From Synchiropus splendidus (Eukaryota; Chordata; Actinopteri; Syngnathiformes; Callionymidae), in contig NW_026527055.1 of the NCBI RefSeq assembly GCF_027744825.2, positions 1,798,001 through 1,862,000 of the forward strand: 64,000 nucleotides of DNA, read 5' to 3'. Position 1 is the first letter of the stretch. Each line of letters opens with the position of its first letter. The notes below the pieces were generated by a model. That model was not told the DNA's origin and ran no database searches. It saw only the letters and a program-made list of their open reading frames with translations. Made by a program: the position numbers and the translations under genes. Shown here one piece after another: positions 47,701 to 61,348 of this stretch.

Positions 47701-50700
47701 TTTCCAAAGTTATCAACGTTATGTATGGCGTTCCGGAATCAACCTTATCTCAGGCTGAAAACGCGTTTTACGCATTGTGCCATAACTTTGCAGGGAAGCT
47801 TCAGAACATGAAATGTTCACCTCCCACTATAGCAGAAAGGGTCTTTCTAGTAGTTGCACATCAAATTTAAGCTGTCTGAAGTGTTTTTTAAAAGTTATCA
47901 ACATTTTTATGTTTGGCGTTCCGGAACCCACCTTATCTCAGGCTGAAAACGCGTTTTCTGCATTGTGCCATATCTTTGCAGGGAAGCTTCAGAACATGTA
48001 AATTTAACCTCCCACTATAGCAGAAAGGGTCCTTCTAGTAGTTGCACATGAAATCTAAGCTGTTTGAAGTGTTTTTCCAAAGTTATCAACATTTTTATGT
48101 TTGGCGATCCGGAATCAACCTTATCTCAGGCTGAAAACGCATTTTCTGCATTGTGCCATAACTTCTCAGGGAAGCTTCAGAACATGAAATGTTCACCTCC
48201 CACGATAGCAGAAAGGGTCTTTCTAGTAATTGCACATCAGATCTAAGCTGTCCGAAGTGTTTTTCGAAAGTTATCAACATTTTTATGTTTGGTGTTCCGG
48301 AATCGACCTTATCTCAGGATGAAAAATCGTTTTCTGCATTGTCCCATGACTTTCCAGGGAAGCTTCAGAACATGAAATTTCGACCTCCCACTGTAGCAGA
48401 AAGGGTCTTTCTAGCAGTTGCACATCAAATCTAAGCTGTCTGAAGTGTTTTTCCAAAGTTATCAACATTTTCACGTTTGGCGTTCCGGAACCCACCTTAT
48501 CTCAGGCTGAAAACGCGTTTTCTGCATTGTGCCATATCTTTGCAGGGAAGCTTCAGAACATGAAATTTTAACCTCCCACTATAGCAGAAAGGGTTCTTCC
48601 AGTAGTTGCACATCAAATCTAAGCTGTTTGAAGTGTTTTTCCAAAGTTATCAACATTTTTATGTTTGGCGTTCCGGAATCAACCTTATCTCAGGCCGAAA
48701 ACGCATTTTCTGCACTGTGCCATAACTTCTCAGGGAAGCTTCAGAACATGAAATGTTCACCTCCCACGATAGCAGAAAGGGTCTTTCTAGTAGTTGCACA
48801 TCAAATCTAAGCTGTCTGAGGTGTTTTTCCAAAGTTATCAACATTTTTATGTTTGGCGTTCCAGAATCGACCTTATCTCAGACTGAAAACGCGTTTTACG
48901 CATTGTGCCATAACTTTGCAGGGAAGCTTGAGAAAATGAAATTTTCACCTCCCACTAAAGCAGAAAGGATCTTTCTAGTAGTTGCACATCAAATCTAAGC
49001 TGACTGAAGTGTTGTTCCAAAGTTATCAACATTTTTACGCTTGGCGTCTCGGAACCCACCTTATCTCATAACTAAGCCATTACTTCTCAGGGAAGCTTCA
49101 GAACATGAAATGTTCACCTCCCACTATAGAAGAAAGGGTCTTTCTAGTAGTTGCACATCAAATCTAAGCTGTCTGAAGTGCTTTTCGAAAGTTATCAACA
49201 TTTTTATGTTTGGCGTTCCAGAATCGACCTTATCTCAGGCTGAAAACGCGTTGTCTGCATTGTGCCATAACTTTGCATGGAAGCTTCCGAACATGAAATT
49301 TTAACCTACCACTATAGCAGAAAGGGTCTTTCTAGTAGTTGCACATCAAATCTAAGCTGTCTGATGTGTTTTTCCAAAGTTATCAACGTTGTTATGTATG
49401 GCGTTCCGGAATCAACCTTATCTCAGGCTGAAAACGCGTTTTACGCATTGTGCCATAACTTTGCAGGGAAGCTTCAGAACATGAAATGTTCACCTCCCAC
49501 TATAGCAGAAAGGGTCTTTCTAGTAGTTGCACATCAAATTTAAGCTGTCTGAAGTGTTTTTTAAAAGTTATCAACACTTTTATGTTTGGCGTTCAGGAAC
49601 CCACTTTATCTCAGGCTGAAAACGCGTTTTCTGCATTGTGCCATATCTTTGCAGGGAAGCTTCAGAACATGTAAATTTAACCTCCCACTATAGCAGAAAG
49701 GGTCCTTCTAGTAGTTGCACATGAAATCTAAGCTGTTTGAAGTGTTTTTCCAAAGTTATCAACATTTTTATGTTTGGCGATCCGGAATCAACCTTATCTC
49801 AGGCTGAAAACGCATTTTCTGCATTGTGCCATAACTTCTCAGGGAAGCTTCAGAACATGAAATGTTCACCTCCCACGATAGCAGAAAGGGTCTTTCTAGT
49901 AATTGCACATCAGATCTAAGCTGTCCGAAGTGTTTTTCGAAAGTTATCAACATTTTTATGTTTGGTGTTCCGGAATCGACCTTATCTCAGGATGAAAAAT
50001 CGTTTTCTGCATTGTCCCATGACTTTCCAGGGAAGCTTCAGAACATGAAATTTTAACCTCCCACTATAGCAGAAAGGGTTCTTCCAGTAGTTGCACATCA
50101 AATCTAAGCTGTTTGAAGTGTTTTTCCAAAGTTATCAACATTTTTATGTTTGGCGTTCCGGAATCAACCTTATCTCAGGCCGAAAACGCATTTTCTGCAC
50201 TGTGCCATAACTTCTCAGGGAAGCTTCAGAACATGAAATGTTCACCTCCCACGATAGCAGAAAGGGTCTTTCTAGTAGTTGCACATCAAATCTAAGCTGT
50301 CTGAGGTGTTTTTCCAAAGTTATCAACATTTTTATGTTTGGCGTTCCAGAATCGACCTTATCTCAGACTGAAAACGCGTTTTACGCATTGTGCCATAACT
50401 TTGCAGGGAAGCTTGAGAAAATGAAATTTTCACCTCCCACTAAAGCAGAAAGGATCTTTCTAGTAGTTGCACATCAAATCTAAGCTGACTGAAGTGTTGT
50501 TCCAAAGTTATCAACATTTTTACGCTTGGCGTCTCGGAACCCACCTTATCTCATAACTAAGCCATTACTTCTCAGGGAAGCTTCAGAACATGAAATGTTC
50601 ACCTCCCACTATAGAAGAAAGGGTCTTTCTAGTAGTTGCACATCAAATCTAAGCTGTCTGAAGTGCTTTTCGAAAGTTATCAACATTTTTATGTTTGGCG

Positions 50701-51512
50701 TTCCAGAATCGACCTTATCTCAGGCTGAAAACGCGTTGTCTGCATTGTGCCATAACTTTGCATGGAAGCTTCCGAACATGAAATTTTAACCTACCACTAT
50801 AGCAGAAAGGGTCTTTCTAGTAGTTGCACATCAAATCTAAGCTGTCTGATGTGTTTTTCCAAAGTTATCAACGTTGTTATGTATGGCGTTCCGGAATCAA
50901 CCTTATCTCAGGCTGAAAACGCGTTTTACGCATTGTGCCATAACTTTGCAGGGAAGCTTCAGAACATGAAATGTTCACCTCCCACTATAGCAGAAAGGGT
51001 CTTTCTAGTAGTTGCACATCAAATTTAAGCTGTCTGAAGTGTTTTTTAAAAGTTATCAACACTTTTATGTTTGGCGTTCAGGAACCCACTTTATCTCAGG
51101 CTGAAAACGCGTTTTCTGCATTGTGCCATATCTTTGCAGGGAAGCTTCAGAACATGAAAATTTAACCTCCCACTATAGCAGAAAGGGTCCTTCTAGTAGT
51201 TGCACATCAAATCTAAGCTGTTTGATGTGTTTTTCCAAAGTTATCAACATTTTTATGTTTGGCGTTCCGGAATCAACCTTATCTCAGGCTGAAAACGCAT
51301 TTTCTGCATTGTGCCATAACTTCTCAGGGAAGCTTCAGAACATGAAATGTTCACCTCCCACGATAGCAGAAAGGGTCTTTCTAGTAGTTGCACATCAGAT
51401 CTAAGCTGTCCGAAGTGTTTTTCGAAAGTTATCAACATTTTTATTTTTGGTGTTCCGGAATCGACCTTATCTCAGGATGAAAAATCGTTTTCTGCATTGT
51501 CCCATGACTTTC
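44740..51512. repeat. Eight-monomer higher-order repeat (1,485 bp), multiple copies
   Basis: Two complete, almost identical copies lie at about 48,543-50,027 and 50,028-51,512. A seven-monomer version is at about 46,309-47,606, and partial copies are at about 47,635-48,375 and 44,740-45,585. The unit is eight monomers minus 19 bp. The shortfall comes mainly from one monomer (near 46,835, 49,070 and 50,555) in which TATCTCATAACTAAGCCATT replaces the ACGCGT palindrome region. Markers include CATGGAAGCTTCCGAAC, GTTGTTATGTATGGCG, ATATCTTTGCAGG and CAGGATGAAAAATCG. This is the most homogeneous part of the window. Confidence 0.92.
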
Positions 51513-54500
51513 CAGGGAAGCTTCAGAACATGAAATTTCGACCTCCCACTATAGCAGAAAGGGTCTTTCTAGTAGTTGCACATCAAATCTAAGCTGTCTG
51601 AAGTGTTATTCCAAAGTTATCAACATTTTTATGTTTGGCGTTCCAGAATCGACCTTATCTCAGGCTGAAAACACGTTTTACGCATTGTGCCATAACTTTG
51701 CAGGGAAGCTTCAGAACATGAAATTTTCACCTCCCACTGTAACAGAAAGGGTCTTTCTAGTACTTGCACATCAATTCTAAGCTGTCTGAAGTGTTGTTCC
51801 AAAGTGATCAACATTTTTACGTTTGGCGTTTCGGAACCCACCTTATCTCAGGCTGAAAACGCGTTTTCTGCATTGTCCCATAACTTTCCAGGGAAGCTTC
51901 AGAACATGAAATTTTGACCTCCCACTATAGCAGAAAGGGTCTTTCTTGTAGTTGCACATCAAATCTAAGCTGTCTGAGGTGTTTTTCCAAAGTTATCAAC
52001 ATTTTTATGTTTGGCGTTCCAGAATCGACCTTATCTCAGGCTGAAAACGCGTTTTCTGCATTGTGCCATAACTTTGCAGAGAAGCTTCAGAACATGAAAT
52101 TTTCACCTCCCACTATAGCAGAAAGGGTCTTTCTAGTAGTTGCACATCAAATCTAAGCTGTTTGAAGTGTTTTTCCAAAGTTATCAACATTTTTATGCTT
52201 GGCGTTCCGGAACCCACCTTATTGAAAACGCCTTTTCTGCATTGTGCCATAACTTTGCAGGGAAGCTTCAGAACATTAAATTTTCAACTCCCACTATAGC
52301 AGAAAGGGTCTTTCTTGTAGTTGCACGTCAAATCTAAGCTGTCTGCAGTGTTTTTCCAAAGTTATCAACATTTTTATGTTTGGCATTCCAGAATCGACCT
52401 TATCTCTGGCTGAAAACGCGTTTTCTGCATTGTGATATAACTTTGCAGGGAAGCTTCAGAACATGAAATTTTCAACTCCCACTATAGCAGAAAGGGTCTT
52501 TCTAGTAGTTGCACGTCAAATATAAGCTGTCTGAAGTGTTTTTCCAAAGTTATCAACATTTTTATGGTTGGCGTTCCGAAACCCACCTTATCTCACTCTG
52601 TAAGCGCGTTTTCTGCATTGTGCCATACCTTTGGAGGAAAGCTTCAGAATATGAAATTTTCACATCCCACTATAGCAGAAAGGGTCTTTCTAGAAGTTGC
52701 ACAACAAATTTAAGCTGTCTGAAGTGTTTTTCGAAAGTTCTCAAAATTTTTATGTTTGGCGTTTTGGAACCCACCTTATCTCAGGCTGAAAACGCGTTTT
52801 CTGCATAGTGCCATAACTTTGCAGGACAGCTGCAGAATATGAAATTTTCACTTCCCACTATAGCATAAAGGGTCTCTCTATTAGTTGCACATCAAATCTA
52901 AGCTGTTTGAAGTGTTTTTCCAAAGTTATCAACATTTTTATGTTTGGCGTTCCGGAATCAACCTTATCTCAGGCTGAAAACGCCTTTTCTGCATTGTGCC
53001 ATAACTTTGCAGGGAAGCATCAGAACAAAAAAATTTCACCTCCCACTATAGCAGAAAGGGTCTTTCTAGTAGTTGCACATCAAATCTAAGCTGTCTGAAG
53101 TGTTTTTCCGAAGATATTAACATTTTTATGTTTGGCGTTCCGGAATCGACCTTATCTCAGGCTGAAAACGCGTTTCCTGCATTGTGGCATAACTTTGCAG
53201 GGAAGCTTCAGAACATCGAATTTTCACTTCGACAATGGCAGAAATGGTCTTTCTAGTAGTTGCACATTTAATCTAAGCTGTCTGAAGTGTTTTTCCAGAA
53301 TTATGAACCTTTTTATGTTTGGCGTTCCGGAATCGACCTTATCTCAGGCTGAAAACGCGTTTTACGCATTGTGCCATAACTTTGCAGGAAAGCTTCAGAA
53401 CATGAAATTTTCACCTCCCACTATAGCAGAAAGGGTCTTTCTAGTAGTTGCACATCAAATCTAAGCTGTCTAAAGAGTTTTTCCAAAGTTATCAACACTT
53501 TCATGTTTGATGTTCCGGAATCAACCTTATCTCAGGCTGAAAACGCGTTTTACGCATTGTGCCATAACTTTGCAGGAAAGCTTCAGAACATGAAATTTTC
53601 AACTCCCACTATAGCAGAAAGGGTCTTTCGAGTAGTTGCACATCAAATCTAAGCTGTCTAAAGAGTTTTTCCAAAGTTATCAATATTTTTATGTTTGGCG
53701 TTCCGGAATCGACCTTATCTCAGGCTGAAAACGCGTTTTACGCATGGTGCCATAACTTTGCAGGGAAGCTTCAGAACATCGAATTTTCACCTCCCACTAT
53801 AGCAGAAACGGTCTTTCTAGTAGTTGCACATCAAATCTAAGCAGTATGAAGTGTTTTTCCAAAGTTATCAACACTTTTATGTTTGGCGTACCAGAATCTA
53901 TCTTATCTCAGGCTGAAGACGTGTTTTCTGCATTGTGCCATAACTTTGCAGGGAAGCTTCTGAACATGAAATTTTAAACTTGCGCTATAGCAGAAAAGGT
54001 CTTTCTAGTAGTTGCACATCAAATCTAAGCTGTCTGAAGTGTTTTTCGAAAGTTTTCAACATTTTTATGTTTGGCGTTCCGGAACCCACCTTATCTCAGG
54101 CTGTAAACGCGTTTCCTGCATTGTGCCATAACTTTGCAGGGAAGCTTCAGAACAAGAAATTTTCACCTCCCACTATATCAGAAAGGGTCTTTCTAGTAGT
54201 TGCACATCAAATCTAAGTTGTTTGAACTGTTTTTCGAAAGTTATCAACATTTTTATGTTTCGCGTTCCGGATTGGACCTTATCTCAGGCTGAAAACACGA
54301 TTTACGCATTCTGCCATAACTTTGCAGGAAAGTTTCAGAACATGAATTTTCACCTCCCACTATCGCAGAAAGGGTCTTTCTAGTAGTTGCACATCAAATC
54401 TAATCTGTTTGAAGTGTTTTTCCAAAGTTATCAACATTTTTATGTTTGGCGTTTTGAAATCAACCTCATCTCAGACTGAAAACGAGTTTTACGCATTGTG

Positions 54501-57130
54501 CCATAACTTTGCAGCGAAGCTTCAGAACATGAAATTTTAACTTCCCACTATAGCAGAAAGGGTCTTTCTAGTAGTTGCACATCAAATCTAAGCTGTCTGA
54601 AGTGTTATTCCAAAGTTATCAACATTTTTATGTTTGGCGTTCCAGAATCGACCTTATCTCAGGCTGAAAACACGTTTTACGCATTGTGCCATAACTTTGC
54701 AGGGAAGCTTCAGTACATGAAATTTTCACCTCCCACTGTAACAGAAAGGGTCTTTCTAATACTTGCACATCAATTCTAAGCTGTCTGAAGTGTTGTTCCA
54801 AAGTGATCAACATTTTTACGTTTGGCGTTTCGGAACCCACCTTATCTCAGGCTGAAAACGCGTTTTCTGCATTGTCCCATAACTTTCCAGGGAAGCTTCA
54901 GAACATGAAATTTTGACCTCCCACTATAGCAGAAAGGGTCTTTCTAGTAGTTGCACATCAAATCTAAGCTGTCTGAGGTGTTTTTCCAAAGTTATCAACA
55001 TTTTTATGTTTGGCGTTCCAGAATCGACCTTATCTCAGGCTGAAAACGCGTTTTCTGCATTGTCCCATAACTTTCCAGGGAAGTTTCAGAACATGAAATT
55101 TTGACCTCCCACTATAGCAGAAATGGTCTTTCTAGTAGTTGCACATCAAATGTAAGCTGTGTGAAGTGTTTTTCCAAAGTTATCAACATTTTGATGCTTG
55201 GCGTCCCGAAACCCACCTTATCTCAGGCTGAAAACGCGTTTTCTGCATTGTGCCATAACTTTGCAGAGAAGCTTCAGAACATGAAATTTTCACCTCCCAC
55301 TATAGCAGAAAGGGTCTTTCTAGTAGTTGCACATCAAATCTAAGCTGTTTGAAGTGTTTTTCCAAAGTTATCAACATTTTTATGTTTGGCGTTCCGGAAC
55401 CCACCTTATTGAAAACGCCTTTTCTGCATTGTGCCATAACTTTGCAGGGAAGCTTCAGAACATTAAATTTTCAACTCCCACTATAGCAGAAAGGGTCTTT
55501 CTATTAGTTGCACGTCAAATATAAGCTGTCTGAAGTGTTTTTCCAAAGTTATCAACATTTTTATGTTTGGCGTTCCGAAACCCACCTTATCTCACTCTGT
55601 AAGCGCGTTTTCTGCATTGTGCCATACCTTTGGAGGAAAGCTTCAGAATATGAAATTTTCACATCCCACTATAGCAGAAAGGGTCTTTCTAGTAGTTGCA
55701 CAACAAATTTAAGCTGTCTGAAGTGTTTTTCGAAAGTTCTCAAAATCTTTATGTTTGGCGTTTTGGAACCCACCTTATCTCAGGCTGAAAACGCGTTTTC
55801 TGCATCGTGCCATAACTTTGCAGGACAGCTGCAGAATATGAAATTTTCACTTCCCACTATAGCAGAAAGGGTCTTTCTAGTAGTTGCACATCAAATCTGA
55901 GCTGTTTGAAGTGTTTTTCCAAAGTTATCAACATTTTTATGTTTGGCGTTTCGGAATCAACCTTATCTCAGGCTGAAAACGCGTTTTCTGCATTGTGCCA
56001 TAACTTTGCAGGGAAGATTCAGAACATGAAATTTTCTCCTCCCACTATAGCATAAAGGGTCTCTCTATTAGTTGCACATCAAATCTAAGCTGTTTGAAGT
56101 GTTTTTCCAAAGTTATCAACATTTTTATGTTTGGCGTTCTGGAATCAACCTTATCTCAGGCTGAAAACGCCATTTCTGCATTGTGCCATAACTTTGCAGG
56201 GAAGCATCAGAACAAAAAAATTTCACCTCCCACTATAGCAGAAAGGGTCTTTCTAGTAGTTGCACATCAAATCTAAGCTGTCTGAAGTGTTTTTCGGAAG
56301 ATATTAACATTTTTATGTTTGGCGTTCCGGAATCGACCTTATCTCAGGCTGAAAACGCGTTTCCTGCATTGTGGCATAACTTTGCAGGGAAGCTTTAGAA
56401 CATCGAATTTTCACTTCGACAATGGCAGAAATGGTCTTTCTAGTAGCTGCACATCAAATCTAAGCTGTCTGAAGTGTTTTTCCAGAATTATGAACCTTTT
56501 TATGTTTGGCGTTCCGGAATCGACCTTATCTCAGGCTGAAAACGCGTTTTACGCATTGTGCCATAACTTTGCAGGAAAGCTTCAGAACATGAAATTTTCA
56601 CCTCCCACTATAGCAGAAAGGGTCTTTCTAGTAGTTGCACATCAAATCTAAGCTGTCTAAAGAGTTTTTCCAAAGTTATCAACACTTTCATGTTTGGTGT
56701 TCCGGAATCAACCTTATCTCAGGCTGAAAACGCGTTTTACGCATTGTGCCATAACTTTGCAGGAAAGCTTCAGAACATGAAATTTTCAACTCCGACTATA
56801 GCAGAAAGGGTCTTTCGAGTAGTTGCACATCAAATCTAAGCTGTCTAAAGAGTTTTTCCAAAGTTATCAATATTTTTATGTTTGGCGTTCCGGAATCGAC
56901 CTTATCTCAGGCTGAAAACGCGTTTTACGCATGGTGCCATAACTTTGCAGGGAAGCTTCAGAACATCGAATTTTCACCTCCCACTATAGCAGAAACGGTC
57001 TTTCTAGTAGTTGCACATCAAATCTAAGCAGTATGAAGTGTTTTTCCGAAGTTATCAACACTTTTATGTTTGGCGTACCAGAATCTATCTTATCTCAGGC
57101 TGAAGACGTGTTTTCTGCATTGTGCCATAA
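51513..57130. repeat. Sixteen-to-seventeen-monomer duplication
   Basis: About 51,590-53,943 corresponds to about 54,589-57,130. The offset is 2,999 bp in some parts and 3,187 bp in others, because each copy has gained or lost single monomers. Both contain a monomer lacking seven bases between CCTTAT and TGAAAACGC (near 52,223 and 55,410), the ATTTTTACGTTTGGCGTTTCGG monomer and the CTTCGACAATGGCAG monomer. The right part of the unit also occurs at about 18,480-19,920. Confidence 0.88.
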
Positions 57131-60100
57131 CTTTGCAGGAAAGCTTCAGAACATGAAATTTTCAACTCCCACTATAGCAGAAAGGGTCTTTCGAGTAGTT
57201 GCACATCAAATCTAAGCTGTCTAAAGAGTTTTTCCAAAGTTATCAATATTTTTATGTTTGGCGTTCCGGAATCGACCGTATCTCAGGCTGAAAACGCGTT
57301 TTACGCATGGTGCCATAACTTTGCAGGGAAGCTTCAGAACAAGAAATTTTCACCTCCCACTATATCAGAAAGGGTCTTTCTAGTAGTTGCACATCAAATC
57401 TAAGCTGTTTGAACTGTTTTTCGAAAGTTATCAACATTTTTATGTTTGGCGTTCCGGAATGGACCTTATCTCAGGCTGAAAACACGATTTACGCATTCTG
57501 CCATAACTTTGCAGGAAAGTTTCAGAACATGAATTTTCACCTCCCACTATCGCAGAAAGGGTCTTTCTAGTAGTTGCACATCAAATCTAATCTGTTTGAA
57601 GTGTTTTTCCAAAGTTATCAACATTTTTATGTTTGGCGTTCTGAAATCAACCTCATCTCAGACTGAAAACGAGTTTTACGCATTGTGCCATAACTTTGCA
57701 GCGAAGCTTCAGAACATGAAATTTTAACTTCCCACTATAGCAGAAAGGGTCTTTCTAGTAGTTGCACATCAAATCTAAGCTGTCGAAGTTGTTTTTCCAA
57801 AGTTATCAACATTTTTATGTTTGGCGTTCTGGAACCCACCTTATCTCAAGCTAAAAACGCGTTTTCTGGATAGTGCCATAACTTTGCAGGGAGACTTCAG
57901 AACATGAAATTTTAACATCCCACGAAAGCAGAAAGGGTCTTTCCAGTGGTTGCACATCAAATCAAAGCTGTCTGAAGTGTTTTTCCAAAGTTATCAATAT
58001 TTTTATGTTTGGCGTTCCGGAATCGACCTTATCTCAGGCTGAAAACGCGTTTCTTGCATTGTGGCATAACTTTGCAGGGAAGCTTCAGAACATGAAATTT
58101 TCACCTCCCACTGTAGCAGAAAGGGTCTTTCTAGTAGTTGCACATCAAATCTAAGCTGTCTGAAGTGTTTTTCCAAAGTTATCAACACTTTTATGTTTGG
58201 CGTTCCTGAATCAACCTTATCTCAGGCTGAAAACGCGTTTTATGCATTGTGCCATAACTTTGCAGGGAAGCCTCAAAACATGAAATTTTCAGCTCCCACT
58301 ATAGCAGAAAGGGTCTTTCTCGTAGTTGCACATCAAATCTAAGCTGTCTGAAGTGTTTTTCCAAAGTTATCAACATTTTTATGTTTGGCGTTCCGGAATC
58401 GACCTTATCTCAGGCTGAAAACGCGTTTTCTGCATTGTGCCAAAACTTTGTAGGTAAGCTCCAGAACATGAAATTTTCACCTCCCACTATAGCAGAAAGG
58501 GTCTTTCTAGTAGGTGCACATCAAATCGAAGCATTCTGAAGTGTTTTTCCAAAGTTATCAACACTTTTATGTTTGGCGTTCCGGAATCGACCTTATCTCA
58601 GGCTGAAAACGCGTTTCCTGCATTGTGCCATAACTTTGCAGTGAAGCTTCAGAACATGAAATTTTCACCTCCCACTGTAGCAGAAAGGGTCTTTCTAGTA
58701 GTTGCACATCAAATCTAAGCTGTCTGTAGAGTTTTTCCTGAGTTATCAACATTCGTATGTTTGGCGTTCCGGAATCAACCTTATCTCAGGCTGAAAACGC
58801 GTTTTACGCATTGTGCCATAACTTTGCAGGAAAGCTTCAGAACATGAAATTTTCACCTCCCACTGTAGCAGAAAGGGTCTTTCTAGTAGTTGCACATCAA
58901 ATCTAAGCTGTCTAAAGAGTTTTTCCAAAGTTATCAACACTTTCATGTTTGGTGTTCCGGAATCAACCTTATCTCAGGCTGAAAACGCGTTTTACGCATT
59001 GTGCCATAACTTTGCAGGAAAGCTTCAGAACATGAAATTTTCAACTCCGACTATAGCAGAAAGGGTCTTTCGAGTAGTTGCACATCAAATCTAAGCTGTC
59101 TAAAGAGTTTTTCCAAAGTTATCAATATTTTTATGTTTGGCGTTCCGGAATCGACCTTATCTCAGGCTGAAAACGCGTTTTACGCATGTTGCCATAACTT
59201 TGCAGGGAAGCTTCAGAACATCGAATTTTCACCTCCCACTATAGCAGAAACGGTCTTTCTAGTAGTTGCACATCAAATCTAAGCAGTATGAAGTGTTTTT
59301 CCGAAGTTATCAACACTTTTATGTTTGGCGTACCAGAATCTATCTTATCTCAGGCTGAAGACGTGTTTTCTGCATTGTGCCATAACTTTGCAGGGAAGCT
59401 TCAGAACATGAAATTTTAAACTTGCGCTATAGCAGAAAGGGTCTTTCTAGTAGTTGCACATCAAATCTAAGCTGTCTGAAGTGTCTTTTCAAAGTTATCA
59501 ACACTTTCATGTTTGGCGTTCCGGAATCGACCTTATCTCAGGCTGAAAACGCGTTTTACGCATTGTGCCATAACTTTGCAGGAAAGCTTCAGAACATGAA
59601 ATTTTCAACTCCCACTATAGCAGAAAGGGTCTTTCGAGTAGTTGCACATCAAATCTAAGCTGTCTAAAGAGTTTTTCCAAAGTTATCAATATTTTTATGT
59701 TTGGCGTTCCGGAATCGACCGTATCTCAGGCTGAAAACGCGTTTTACGCATGGTGCCATAACTTTGCAGGGAAGCTTCAGAACAAGAAATTTTCACCTCC
59801 CACTATATCAGAAAGGGTCTTTCTAGTAGTTGCACATCAAATCTAAGCTGTTTGAACTGTTTTTCGAAAGTTATCAACATTTTTATGTTTGGCGTTCCGG
59901 AATGGACCTTATCTCAGGCTGAAAACACGATTTACGCATTCTGCCATAACTTTGCAGGAAAGTTTCAGAACATGAATTTTCACCTCCCACTATCGCAGAA
60001 AGGGTCTTTCTAGTAGTTGCACATCAAATCTAATCTGTTTGAAGTGTTTTTCCAAAGTTATCAACATTTTTATGTTTGGCGTTCTGAAATCAACCTCATC

Positions 60101-61348
60101 TCAGACTGAAAACGAGTTTTACGCATTGTGCCATAACTTTGCAGCGAAGCTTCAGAACATGAAATTTTAACTTCCCACTATAGCAGAAAGGGTCTTTCTA
60201 GTAGTTGCACATCAAATCTAAGCTGTCGAAGTTGTTTTTCCAAAGTTATCAACATTTTTATGTTTGGCGTTCTGGAACCCACCTTATCTCAAGCTAAAAA
60301 CGCGTTTTCTGGATAGTGCCATAACTTTGCAGGGAGACTTCAGAACATGAAATTTTAACATCCCACGAAAGCAGAAAGGGTCTTTCCAGTGGTTGCACAT
60401 CAAATCAAAGCTGTCTGAAGTGTTTTTCCAAAGTTATCAATATTTTTATGTTTGGCGTTCCGGAATCGACCTTATCTCAGGCTGAAAACGCGTTTCTTGC
60501 ATTGTGGCATAACTTTGCAGGGAAGCTTCAGAACATGAAATTTTCACCTCCCACTGTAGCAGAAAGGGTCTTTCTAGTAGTTGCACATCAAATCTAAGCT
60601 GTCTGAAGTGTTTTTCCAAAGTTATCAACACTTTTATGTTTGGCGTTCCTGAATCAACCTTATCTCAGGCTGAAAACGCGTTTTATGCATTGTGCCATAA
60701 CTTTGCAGGGAAGCCTCAAAACATGAAATTTTCAGCTCCCACTATAGCAGAAAGGGTCTTTCTCGTAGTTGCACATCAAATCTAAGCTGTCTGAAGTGTT
60801 TTTCCAAAGTTATCAACATTTTTATGTTTGGCGTTCCGGAATCGACCTTATCTCAGGCTGAAAACGCGTTTTCTGCATTGTGCCAAAACTTTGTAGGTAA
60901 GCTCCAGAACATGAAATTTTCACCTCCCACTATAGCAGAAAGGGTCTTTCTAGTAGGTGCACATCAAATCGAAGCATTCTGAAGTGTTTTTCCAAAGTTA
61001 TCAACACTTTTATGTTTGGCGTTCCGGAATCGACCTTATCTCAGGCTGAAAACGCGTTTCCTGCATTGTGCCATAACTTTGCAGTGAAGCTTCAGAACAT
61101 GAAATTTTCACCTCCCACTGTAGCAGAAAGGGTCTTTCTAGTAGTTGCACATCAAATCTAAGCTGTCTGTAGAGTTTTTCCTGAGTTATCAACATTCGTA
61201 TGTTTGGCGTTCCGGAATCAACTTTATCTCAGGCTGAAAACGCGTTTTACGCATTGTGCCATAACTTTGCAGGAAAGCTTCAGAACATGAAATTTTCACC
61301 TCCCACTGTAGCAGAAAGGGTCTTTCTAGTAGTTGCACATCAAATCTA
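57131..61348. repeat. Thirteen-monomer higher-order repeat (2,443 bp), two copies
   Basis: About 57,131-58,905 repeats at about 59,574-61,348 with a constant offset of 2,443 bp (13 monomers minus 1 bp). The monomers between the copies (58,906-59,573) resemble about 56,650-57,130. Internal markers include GAATGGACC with CACGATTTACGC, CGAGTTTTACGC, CATCCCACGAAAGCAG and CCAAAACTTTGTAGG. Its middle portion is also related to the 1,684-bp unit near 23.7-26.5 kb. Confidence 0.9.
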
